DNA of 23,064 nucleotides, taken from the IMG/VR virus record IMGVR_UViG_3300022169_000034, positions 1 to 23,064 of that record; one strand, 5' to 3'. Source of the DNA: a virus. The first letter of the stretch is position 1. Each line of letters begins with the position of its first letter. Below the pieces are notes generated by a model. It worked only from the letters and a program-made list of their open reading frames with translations, was not told where the DNA came from and ran no database searches. Below are positions 7,720-16,100 of this stretch, piece after piece. A program made the position numbers and the translations under genes.

Positions 7720-7727
7720 TAACTTTG
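7720..7727 (+). promoter_or_regulatory. Bacteroidota-type -7 promoter element (TAACTTTG)
   Basis: The octamer matches TAnnTTTG and sits 22 bases before the scaffold ATG at 7750. No TTG is visible at the usual -33 distance, where the inverted repeat lies instead. This could mean an activator-dependent or phage-modified promoter. It would drive scaffold and major capsid protein as a unit that ends at the terminator at 10352-10379. Confidence 0.5.
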
Positions 7728-7749
7728 TAAACAATTAAAATTAAATATA

Positions 7750-8895
7750 ATGGAAATTAAAGTAAGAGCGGTAGAAGGTGGTGAAGAAAAATCTGTACAA
7801 GAGGTAGAGCAAGAGTTGCTGGATAAGGTTGAACAAAAAGAAGACAACCCTGTCATTAAGGATGTGGACAACAACCATGTCAGCGAAAAGGGTACAGAAG
7901 TAAATAACACTGATACAAGTGTAGAAGAATCTAAACCTATTGAGAATGAAGAGGCTAAGGCTTCAGAGTTAAGAGAGGAGGATATTCTTTCATTTGTTAA
8001 GAATAAATATGGTAGGGAGATTGATTCGTTTGAAGATATCTTTTCGGATGAGCCTAAAGAGGATCTTCCAGAAGATGTTGCTACCTACTTAAAATTTAAA
8101 AATGATACAGGAAGAGGTATCAATGATTTTGTTAAATATAGTGAAGACATTGATAGCCTTAACCCTGAAGAAATTTTAGCGAGATACTACTCTGATATAG
8201 AGTCTGATTTAGATGCTGATGAGATTGAGTATATACTTAATGATAAGTTCGGCTATGATGAAGACTTAGATGATGAGTCAGATATTAAGAAAAAGAATAT
8301 CGCTAAAAAGAAAGAGCTTGCAAAAGCAAAGAAGCACTTAGGTGAACTTAAGGAGAAATATTCTGCCCCATTAGAGTCTAATGGGATTACAGGTTCTTCT
8401 GAATCATCTGAAGAGTTGAAGGCTTACAAGAAATATATAGAAGAGTCAAAGACGTATCAAGAAGAGGCAGGGCGAAAGTCCGATTGGTTTAAGAAGAAGA
8501 CTGAGGAAGTGTTCAATGATGAGTTCAAAGGTTTTGAATTTAAAATGGATGACAAGCAAGTTTACTTCAACCCCTCAGACAGAACTGAGTTAAAGAATTC
8601 TCAATTAGACGTTTCGAATTTCATATCGAAATTTGTAGATAGTGAGAGTGGCATGATGAAGGATGCAGTCGGATACCACAGGGCTTTATCTATGGCAATG
8701 AATCCTGACAAGTATGCTAAGTTCTTTTATGAGCAAGGCAAGTCTGATGCAGTTGAGAACTCTGCTCGTGCTTCCAAGAATATCGATATGGAAATGCGAT
8801 CAGTGCCACAGTCATCAGGTACTCAAGGGACACAAGTTAGGTCTGTAGGCGATACCTCTGGTAAAGGTCTACGGATTAGAAGTAACAAAAAATAA
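7750..8895 (+). CDS. Putative head scaffolding protein
   Basis: This 381-residue protein is very acidic and low in hydrophobics. Residues 1-75 are dominated by E, D, V, N and K and look disordered. Residues about 75-190 hold short helices with acidic clusters (LDADEIEYILNDKFGYDEDL region). Residues about 185-235 form a Lys/Glu-rich coiled coil (IAKKKELAKAKKHLGELKEK), and a more ordered part leads to a basic tail ending LRIRSNKK. Acidic, coiled-coil proteins encoded directly before the capsid gene are the usual scaffolds that shape the prohead and are then removed. The basic C-terminal tail may dock on the capsid protein. I saw no protease motif. It begins 22 bases after a promoter element and ends 26 bases before the capsid gene. 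Confidence 0.75.
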   Translation: MEIKVRAVEGGEEKSVQEVEQELLDKVEQKEDNPVIKDVDNNHVSEKGTEVNNTDTSVEESKPIENEEAKASELREEDILSFVKNKYGREIDSFEDIFSDEPKEDLPEDVATYLKFKNDTGRGINDFVKYSEDIDSLNPEEILARYYSDIESDLDADEIEYILNDKFGYDEDLDDESDIKKKNIAKKKELAKAKKHLGELKEKYSAPLESNGITGSSESSEELKAYKKYIEESKTYQEEAGRKSDWFKKKTEEVFNDEFKGFEFKMDDKQVYFNPSDRTELKNSQLDVSNFISKFVDSESGMMKDAVGYHRALSMAMNPDKYAKFFYEQGKSDAVENSARASKNIDMEMRSVPQSSGTQGTQVRSVGDTSGKGLRIRSNKK

Positions 8896-8921
8896 TTATT
8901 AACAGTTTAAAAAATTAAAAA

Positions 8922-10337
8922 ATGGCTGGATCTTTAGTGGCTGGTGGAGTTGCATTACAACCCTCAGCAGAACAAGTGGCATTGTCCACAAATTATATTA
9001 CGAACTTTGATTTCTTAAATCAGTATCTTCCTGATACTTATGAGAAAGAGTTTGAGAGATATGGTAACCGTACCTTATCTGGATTTTTACGAATGGTTGG
9101 AGCAGAGATGCCTTCTAACTCAGACCTTATCAAATGGGCAGAGCAAGGACGTTTACATACGAAGTATGAAAACTGTAGTACTACATCAGCAGCTGGTGTT
9201 AATACAGCTACATTTACTGTAAACGATACTCTTGTGCCAGGCACAGGCGGTATAGCTATTCGTGTGGGTCAAACAATTCATATCTCCGATAATGCAGGTA
9301 CTGGGGCTAATAAAGCAATTGTTACCGCTGTCAACACGACTCTTGGAACAATTGATGTTGCTTTCTATGAGGGGGCAGGTTTAACCGCTGATGGAGCTGC
9401 TGGTGCGACAGTATACACTATATTCATCTATGGTTCTGAGTTCAAGAAAGGAACTAACGGAATGCAAGGTTCTTTAGAGGCTGATGACATCTTCTTGGAA
9501 AACAACCCTATCATCTTAAAAGACACTTATGCTGTTTCTGGTTCTGACATGGCTCAGATTGGATGGGTAGAAGTGACTACTGAGAATGGAGCTTCAGGAT
9601 ACCTTTGGTATATGAAGTCTGAGCATGAGACTCGTCTACGTTTCGATGACTATCTTGAGACTGCAATGATTGAGGCTAAACCTGCTGAGGCTGGTTCTGG
9701 AGCTACTACTGCTGGTTTCGTTGGATCTGAAGGTGTATTCCACGCTGTAGAGAACAGAGGAAATGTTTGGAGTGGTGGTTACCCAGTAAACTTAGGTGAT
9801 TGGGATACAGTTATCGCTCGTCTTGATAAGCAAGGTGCTATCGAGGAGAACGTTATCTTCAATGATCGTGACTTCGGTTTCGCTATTGACGATATGTTAG
9901 CTGCTCAAAACTCTTATGGAGCTGGTGGAACATCTTATGGATTGTTCGACAATGACAAAGAGATGGCATTGAACTTAGGATTCACAGGATTCCGTAGAGG
10001 ATATGACTTCTATAAGTCTGACTGGAAATACTTGAATGACCCTACAATGCGTGGTGGTCTTCCAATAGGAGTAGGTTCAGGTAACGTGAGCGGATTATTA
10101 GTTCCTGCTGGATCTACATCTGTGTATGACCAAATCTTAGGAAAGAACGCAAAGCGTCCATTCTTGCATGTTCGTTATAGAGCTTCACAAACTGAAGATC
10201 GACGATACAAGACTTGGATCACAGGTTCTGCTGGCGGTGCAACTACTAGCGACTTAGATGCTATGGAAGTTAACTTCCTATCTGAGAGAGCTGTATGTGT
10301 TATGGGAGCGAACAACTTCGTTATCTTCCAAGGATAA
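8922..10337 (+). CDS. Major capsid protein (HK97-fold type)
   Basis: This 471-residue protein lies after the scaffold, where the main shell protein belongs. The N-terminal part (residues 20-85) includes an LRMVGAEMPSNSDLIKWAEQ segment I recall from capsid proteins of marine flavophages. A small beta domain seems to be inserted at about 90-168. The core resumes at IFIYGSEFKKGTNGMQ, and the protein ends with ERAVCVMGANNFVIFQ, a hydrophobic closing strand typical of this group. Codon choice differs from the neighbours: by eye CGT is the main Arg codon and TTC and GGA are frequent, while terminase and portal favour AGA/AGG. That fits selection for high expression. A strong hairpin terminator follows 14 bases after the stop. 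The HK97 fold is inferred from context and remembered relatives. Confidence 0.88.
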   Translation: MAGSLVAGGVALQPSAEQVALSTNYITNFDFLNQYLPDTYEKEFERYGNRTLSGFLRMVGAEMPSNSDLIKWAEQGRLHTKYENCSTTSAAGVNTATFTVNDTLVPGTGGIAIRVGQTIHISDNAGTGANKAIVTAVNTTLGTIDVAFYEGAGLTADGAAGATVYTIFIYGSEFKKGTNGMQGSLEADDIFLENNPIILKDTYAVSGSDMAQIGWVEVTTENGASGYLWYMKSEHETRLRFDDYLETAMIEAKPAEAGSGATTAGFVGSEGVFHAVENRGNVWSGGYPVNLGDWDTVIARLDKQGAIEENVIFNDRDFGFAIDDMLAAQNSYGAGGTSYGLFDNDKEMALNLGFTGFRRGYDFYKSDWKYLNDPTMRGGLPIGVGSGNVSGLLVPAGSTSVYDQILGKNAKRPFLHVRYRASQTEDRRYKTWITGSAGGATTSDLDAMEVNFLSERAVCVMGANNFVIFQG

Positions 10338-10351
10338 TAATAACTCTTACG

Positions 10352-10379
10352 GGGAGGGGGTAAAACTCCTCCCTTTTTT
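10352..10379 (+). terminator. Rho-independent terminator after the major capsid gene
   Basis: GGGAGG (10352-10357) pairs with CCTCCC (10368-10373) around a ten-base loop, followed directly by six T (10374-10379). A wobble pair can extend the stem on the inner side. It lies 14 bases after the capsid stop and should end or thin out the scaffold-capsid message. Confidence 0.88.
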
Positions 10380-10386
10380 AACTTTA
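10379..10386 (+). promoter_or_regulatory. Near-match -7 promoter element (TAACTTTA)
   Basis: TAACTTTA differs from TAnnTTTG at the last base only. It overlaps the end of the terminator T-run and sits 15 bases before the ATG at 10402, the same layout as the other predicted promoters here. The mismatch makes it weaker evidence. Confidence 0.3.
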
Positions 10387-10401
10387 ATTAAATTTTATAA
10401 A

Positions 10402-11151
10402 ATGAAAAACAAAGTACAACACAAGGACATGGTGTTCATCCTTAATTCACAAACAACACCATTGAGCTTTATGCTCAATTCAAGAAACACTAAAGCTAAC
10501 CCTTTATTCTATTGGGATGAAGACAAAGGCATTAACAGACCGTTAAGGTATGCGAAGAACCAAAAGACTCCTTTCGAGGATGATCAAGATGGTAACGCTA
10601 TCTTAGAGCCTATTATTTTTGAAGATGGTGCATTGGTCGCACCAAAAACAAATCCAGTTTTACAGGAGTTCTTATTGCATCACCCAGGATTTGGAACTAC
10701 ATACAGTTTATTAGATAATGAAAAGGACGCAGCTGTAGAGGTTGAGAACATAAACATGCAGGCAGACGCATTAATTGAAGCCAAGTCATTAGAGTTAGAG
10801 ACACTACTTTCAATAGCTCGTGTACAGCTTGGAATGAATACGGATAAGTTTAGCGTTGCAGAAATCAGAAGAGATGTTATGATGTTCGCTAAGAATTATC
10901 CTAGCGACTTCTTAGAGGCTGTAAGCGACCCTGAGTTATCAGTTAATGATATTGTAGCAAGAGCATTTAATGACGGCATACTGAGGTTTAGAAACGGGAA
11001 TAAGGATGTATATATGAATCTCCCTGGGAATAAGACAAAGTTAATGACGCTTCCAATTGGATCAGATCATATTGATTCGGTTACATCTTTACTTAAGAGC
11101 GATGACGGATTGCCTACATTAAAATTAATCGAAGACAACTTGACAGAGTAA
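10402..11151 (+). CDS. Conserved virion protein after the capsid gene, role unassigned
   Basis: I place the start at ATG 10402, giving 249 residues; an in-frame ATG at 10258 would lie inside the capsid gene and read through the terminator. Residues 1-95 look beta-rich, with motifs such as EPIIFEDGALVAPK and LQEFLLHHPGFG. Residues about 110-240 look helical (DALIEAKSLELETLLSIARV). I recall this architecture as an unnamed structural protein next to the capsid gene in Bacteroidota phages. Strong terminators stand both before and after the gene, with a near-match promoter in front, so it may be expressed separately from the capsid protein. A head-associated or decoration role is possible but unproven. 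Confidence 0.7.
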   Translation: MKNKVQHKDMVFILNSQTTPLSFMLNSRNTKANPLFYWDEDKGINRPLRYAKNQKTPFEDDQDGNAILEPIIFEDGALVAPKTNPVLQEFLLHHPGFGTTYSLLDNEKDAAVEVENINMQADALIEAKSLELETLLSIARVQLGMNTDKFSVAEIRRDVMMFAKNYPSDFLEAVSDPELSVNDIVARAFNDGILRFRNGNKDVYMNLPGNKTKLMTLPIGSDHIDSVTSLLKSDDGLPTLKLIEDNLTE

Positions 11152-11176
11152 TAAACATAAGTGCATGATAATCAAG

Positions 11177-11204
11177 AGAGGGTCTAGTAAACCCTCTTTT
11201 TTTT
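11177..11204 (+). terminator. Rho-independent terminator
   Basis: AGAGGGT (11177-11183) pairs with ACCCTCT (11191-11197) around a seven-base loop, and a run of eight T (11197-11204) follows, one shared with the stem. It lies 25 bases after the stop at 11151 and directly before the promoter element at 11212, so it separates the 249-aa gene from the tail-module transcript. Confidence 0.92.
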
Positions 11205-11211
11205 ATTTTAC

Positions 11212-11219
11212 TATCTTTG
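11212..11219 (+). promoter_or_regulatory. Bacteroidota-type -7 promoter element (TATCTTTG)
   Basis: TATCTTTG matches TAnnTTTG and follows the terminator at 11177-11204, with 15 bases to the ATG at 11235. The upstream -33 region is occupied by the T-run of the terminator and no clear TTG is present. It would drive the connector and tail genes up to about 20048. Confidence 0.6.
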
Positions 11220-11234
11220 TAAAAAAGTGTTTAG

Positions 11235-12200
11235 ATGATAAACTCAGTTAGAAACACAGTACTATCTGTGTTGAATAAAAATAATTACGGTTATATATCT
11301 CCATCGGATTTTAACTTATTTGCGAAACAGGCCCAACTGGATGTGTTCGAGGATTACTTCTATAGTTATAACTACTATATAAATAAAGAGAACGCAAGAC
11401 AGTCTGGTACAGAGAATGCAGATATATCTAAATCTTATGCTGAGGTAATAGAAAGTTTTTCAAACACCTTTGGGTTAATACCAGGGGTTTATGGTTATGT
11501 TAGCAACTTCATGTCGCTACCTCAGAACTATTACTTGATAAACAAGATTAACTATTACCCAACTAAAGTATCTGATGGAACTGTGACTACCGTAACAGCG
11601 AATAGATTAATTGATGCAGCCGCTACATTCTCTACGGATGGAGTTGTCGCTGGTAACATTGTTGTAAATAACGATACTGGAGCCGTGGCTTATGTCATAG
11701 CTGTTGTTAGTGAGACAGAGCTAGTAATAACGGTAGATGTTTTTAAGACTATTACGGAGGCTTATTCTGTTTCAAGTACTATTGGTATAAGAGAAGTTGA
11801 AAAGGTTAGTCAGAATAAGATATTCTTGCTTAACAGTTCAAACCTTACAGCACCAAACACTACATACCCAGCGTATGTAATAGGAGGGGCTACAGACGAT
11901 GCGATAGGGAATACAGCTACAATATACCCACAAACAATAACGCAACCAGGATCTGTTATCGCTGAATACATAAGATACCCAAAGGATCCTAAATGGACAT
12001 ATGCTGATGTCCCAACAGCAAGTGGCGAACCTTTATACGATCCTACTCAGGTAGATTTTCAAGATTTCGAATTACCTAGTACAGACGAGCCTAGTATAGT
12101 TAATAAGATTCTTGAGTATGCTGGCTTATCGATAAGAGAGATTGAAGTTGTTAAAGTTGCTTCATCAATGGAGACTAGAGAAAACGCATCAGAGAAATAA
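11235..12200 (+). CDS. Connector/ring virion protein with inserted beta domain
   Basis: This 321-residue protein begins with a helical part (MINSVRNTVLSVLNKNNYGY, then SPSDFNLFAKQAQLDVFEDYF) that I recall from neck or ring proteins of crAss-like phages and flavophages. Residues about 113-183 appear to be an inserted beta domain (DGVVAGNIVVNNDTGAVAYV), splitting the strand pair YYPTKVSDG and GIREVEKVSQNKIFLL. The C-terminal part returns to the base fold (VIAEYIRYPKDPKW) and ends in a helix region and a polar tail. Position between head genes and the next adaptor-like gene supports a portal-to-tail connector. Six bases separate it from the next gene. The exact ring it forms cannot be told from sequence alone. 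Confidence 0.65.
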   Translation: MINSVRNTVLSVLNKNNYGYISPSDFNLFAKQAQLDVFEDYFYSYNYYINKENARQSGTENADISKSYAEVIESFSNTFGLIPGVYGYVSNFMSLPQNYYLINKINYYPTKVSDGTVTTVTANRLIDAAATFSTDGVVAGNIVVNNDTGAVAYVIAVVSETELVITVDVFKTITEAYSVSSTIGIREVEKVSQNKIFLLNSSNLTAPNTTYPAYVIGGATDDAIGNTATIYPQTITQPGSVIAEYIRYPKDPKWTYADVPTASGEPLYDPTQVDFQDFELPSTDEPSIVNKILEYAGLSIREIEVVKVASSMETRENASEK

Positions 12201-12205
12201 TTATT

Positions 12206-13129
12206 ATGGCTTATATAACAGATTATCAATATTACGAAAACGGTGGAGCGGCTCCAGAGGATGCTAACTGGGGTTCGTACCAATATATATCCTTACAAGA
12301 TATTGTTAACAATTATTTGTTAATGTATTCTGGTAACCATTCATTAGTTAATAACGAGGAGAGATTTAAGATTCTATTCCACGCAAAGAGAGCTATCCAA
12401 GAACTTAACTATGACGCATTCAAAGAGATCAAGATACTTGAGCTTAATGTTTGTGATAACCTTAGGTTCGTTCTACCTCCTGATTATGTGAACTGGGTTA
12501 GAATGTCTATGTACAAGGACGGCGTATTAATGCCTCTAACAGAAAATATTCAAACTAACTACAGCGGTGCGTATCTTCAGGATAATGATTGTAGAATATT
12601 GTTTGATGAGGACGGTAATGTTTTAAGACCTGAGAGATCATCAATAGATCACGACAGGATTACCAATCAAAAGAAGAGTATATACCTTAACGGTAACTCT
12701 ATGTTTGATGGTACAGAGGGATGGTGCTACGAAGGTAGTTGGTATTTTGAGTATAATGTTGGGGCTAGGTATGGTTTAAATACAGAGACAGCTAACGTTA
12801 ATCCTACATTTAAGATTGACAACAAGGGTGGAGTAATAAACTTTAGCTCAGGAATGGCGAATGAGCTTTGCATACTTGAATATGTCAGTGATGGAATGGA
12901 GGGCGGTATTGATAGCTTAATCACGGTTAATAAACTTTTTGAGAAATACGTCTATTCTTATATTCAGTATGAAATACTTAACGCTAAGTTGGGTGTTCAG
13001 GAGTATATTGTTTCTAGAGCAAGAAAGGAGAAAGGAGCATTACTTAGAAATGCAAAAATTAGAATGAGTAATATACATCCTGGTAGACTATTGATGAATA
13101 TGAGAGGTAGAGATAAGTGGATAAAATAG
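12206..13129 (+). CDS. Head-tail connector / tail tubular A-like protein
   Basis: This 307-residue protein opens with an aromatic-rich segment (MAYITDYQYYENGG) and then a helical block (SLQDIVNNYLLMY, ERFKILFHAKRAIQELNYDA) followed by LPPDYVNWVRMSMYKDG. The C-terminal helix-rich part (about 235-305) includes VNKLFEKYVYSYIQYEIL and a basic tail. I recall this arrangement, especially the RAxQELNYDAF and DYVNWVR motifs, from ring or tubular proteins of crAss-like phages. It directly precedes the stabilization protein, mirroring the tail tubular A then B order of podoviruses. The TAG stop is followed after a single base by the next ATG. It most likely forms a dodecameric ring below the portal. 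Confidence 0.7.
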   Translation: MAYITDYQYYENGGAAPEDANWGSYQYISLQDIVNNYLLMYSGNHSLVNNEERFKILFHAKRAIQELNYDAFKEIKILELNVCDNLRFVLPPDYVNWVRMSMYKDGVLMPLTENIQTNYSGAYLQDNDCRILFDEDGNVLRPERSSIDHDRITNQKKSIYLNGNSMFDGTEGWCYEGSWYFEYNVGARYGLNTETANVNPTFKIDNKGGVINFSSGMANELCILEYVSDGMEGGIDSLITVNKLFEKYVYSYIQYEILNAKLGVQEYIVSRARKEKGALLRNAKIRMSNIHPGRLLMNMRGRDKWIK

Positions 13130-13130
13130 T

Positions 13131-16100
13131 ATGAAAGTAAAAAGAAGTTTTATTGCAGGTAGAATGAACAAGAGTTTCGATGAGAGACTTGTTCCAAAAG
13201 GTGAGTACATAGATGCTATGAACATTCGTTTAGGCTCTACCGAAGAAAGCGAGATAGGTGCTATAGAAAACACTAAGGGTAATGAGAAGCTAACTAGCTT
13301 AATATCTCCTAGAGGAATCTACGGTGGTTATCTAGACAACCTTCCTCTGTCTGCTGATGCTGTTTGTTTAGGTTCTGTAGAGGATTCAAAGAACGAAACT
13401 ATATATTGGTTTGTTCATGACCCTAGTAATCCGTCTTCTCCTTTAACGGGGAAGTTGGACATGATAGTATCATATGATGTTGTTAATGAAACATTGGTGT
13501 ATCACGTAGTGAGTTACAATGATGGAGATGGTGTAAACACTGCTTTAAATTTGAACCCAACATACCTTGTTAATGGGATAGATTTAATTGATAATCTTTT
13601 ATTCTTCACTGATAATTATAATCCACCTAGAAGGATCAACGTTGATTCAACATATATAGATCCGATACCAGAAGCTCTTAACGTTATTGTTAAGCCACCT
13701 TCAGAATCTCCAGGGGTAGTACTTGTAAATTTACCAGGACAGGAAAATTATTTAGACACAAGATTCTTAGCTTTCGCATACAGGTATAAGTATTTAGATG
13801 GAGAGTATTCGGCACTTTCTCAGTTCTCTGAGATAGCGTTCTTGCCTAAACCTTTTTCTTTAAGCCCTGAAACCTTTGATAATGAAGGTATGACTAACCA
13901 GTACAATAGCGCACAGGTTACATTTAACACAGGGACATCTAGGGTTGTTGGCATAGACTTAGTATTTAAGTTTGCTAATGGTACTATACTTAACGTTGTT
14001 GAAAAATATATAAAAGAAGATGAGGGGTGGATAGATAACACTAACGTTACCACTACATTCACAAACAGAAAGGTTTACACAACATTAACAACGTCAGAGC
14101 TTTTAAGACTTTTTGATAATGTCCCTCACAAAGCTCAAGCCCAAACTATAATGAGTAACAGGCTTATGTATGGAAACTATATTGATGGATATAACTTAAC
14201 AGATAGCTTAGGTGAGGATTGTTTACTTAATTATAATACAGAGCTTGTTTCTACTCCAGTAGACCAATCTGATGTAAGTAAATCTCTTTCAAACACAACA
14301 TATGATATAGATCCATCTTCAACAGAGATAATACCTAATTCAACATTGTCTATAGATATGTCTGATTTTTCTTCAGAATTAAATGATGGAGGATTATTAT
14401 CTATAACACTAAGGCTATCCAGTTACAAATTCTCTGGAACAGGCACTCTACCTACAGATACTCAAGCTCCTCTTACTATAACTATTATTTTTAATTTGCA
14501 AGAAAATTATTCATCTGTTTATGACATGGTTTCTAGCACACTTTTTCTTCAGTCGATAGGACAATTTACATTTACACCCATAACTGATTGCGGTACAGAC
14601 TCGGCTGGAACATCTCTTACAGATAGATTCAATTGCCAATTAACAGATTTATACTTACCATCTCCAGGGTATGATTTTAATAATAGTGGTATTACAGGCA
14701 TAAACCAAGGGATTAGAATTGTTGCTACTCCTGAAAGTGATATTTTTAATTTAAGTATGTTGTCTGCTAGATATGAAGTGGTAGGAACTCCTGGTGCTTA
14801 TATTTATGAGTATTTTGAAATATTATCTAGTTCTGTAACATTCTCAAAATCTGGTATAGTGAAAAGCCTTCATAGCGATAGGGATTTTGAGGTGGGTATT
14901 GTTTATATGGATGAATATAATAGGTCTACAACTGCTTTAGTTAGTTCCAACAATACGATATTTGTTCCACCATCTGGATCAACTCAAAAGAATATTATTA
15001 GAACTACAATACCAACAACACAAAAACCTCCATATTGGGCTGCTAGATATAAGTTTGTAGTTAAGCCATCATCTATAGATTATGAGACTATATACTCAAA
15101 CATTTTCTTTACTGATCCATTAGACAATATAACTTATTTTCTTTTAGAAGGAGATAATCAAATAAAGGCTGTTGAAGGTCAAAGACTAAGAGTTAAGAAA
15201 GATGTTGGTGGGCCTTTATCTTCTAGAGTAGAAACAGTTATACTAGATATATCAGCAAAGAGTAGAAACTTTTTGTCAGATGAAGATGAAGATGAAGATA
15301 TAATTGAACCTTCAGGACTTTACATGTCTCTAAAAGCTAACAATTTTAATCTTAATACTCAAGGTTTAGCCTATTTAACAAGTGGGAGGAGAGATCAATT
15401 ACATAGGTTATTATATCCAGTTTACTCTAATAATTTAAATTATGATGATGCATTACCTATAAGTCCTACAAACGTACCTTACAAAGCGTGGGAGATACCT
15501 AGTGGGAGTTTAGTTACAATTTCTTTTACAATGGCTGCTAAGTCTCTAGAGGATCCTGATTATGGGGAAACTACATATACTTTTGAAAAAACATTTACAG
15601 CTTCTATTGACTATGATAATATGTACAACTTCATAGTTGGCGATAACATAGTTTTAAATAATGGTGCTCTTACTTCAACAGAATTAGAGCCAGATGTATA
15701 TCAGTTTGATAATCTTTACGACTTTACCACAGAAACAGGGGGCGAGGATTACATTACTTTTGGAACTGTATTTCCTGGTATAGAGTCTGAATCTTTCAGA
15801 GTACAACTTTTATGGAGAAATCCGTTAGAGGCGACAGCAGATGATGACTTGGCAGGACAAATGTATTTTGGTTTAAGGAATTTAAATGACAGTCCAACAT
15901 ATCCTGGAACAATTGTTAGTTGTGAAATAATAGTTGTTTCAGGTGGTAATAATATTGTTTTTGAGACACTCCCAATAGACTCTGATTCAGACATATACTA
16001 TGAGGGTAGTGATAGCTACCCAATAACGGGCGGCTTCCATACTGGTAATGTCCAGACACAGACTGCTGTCCTTCCAGCAATAGTTGACCTATCATTCTTC

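Noticed and set aside
10258-10401. Upstream ATG (10258) for the 249-aa virion protein
   Set aside because: It lies inside the capsid gene in another frame and would cross the terminator at 10352-10379.
15279-15296. GATGAA triplet repeat as a regulatory or metal-binding element
   Set aside because: Only three copies; it simply encodes a short acidic run in the stabilization protein and matches no calcium-binding motif I can name.
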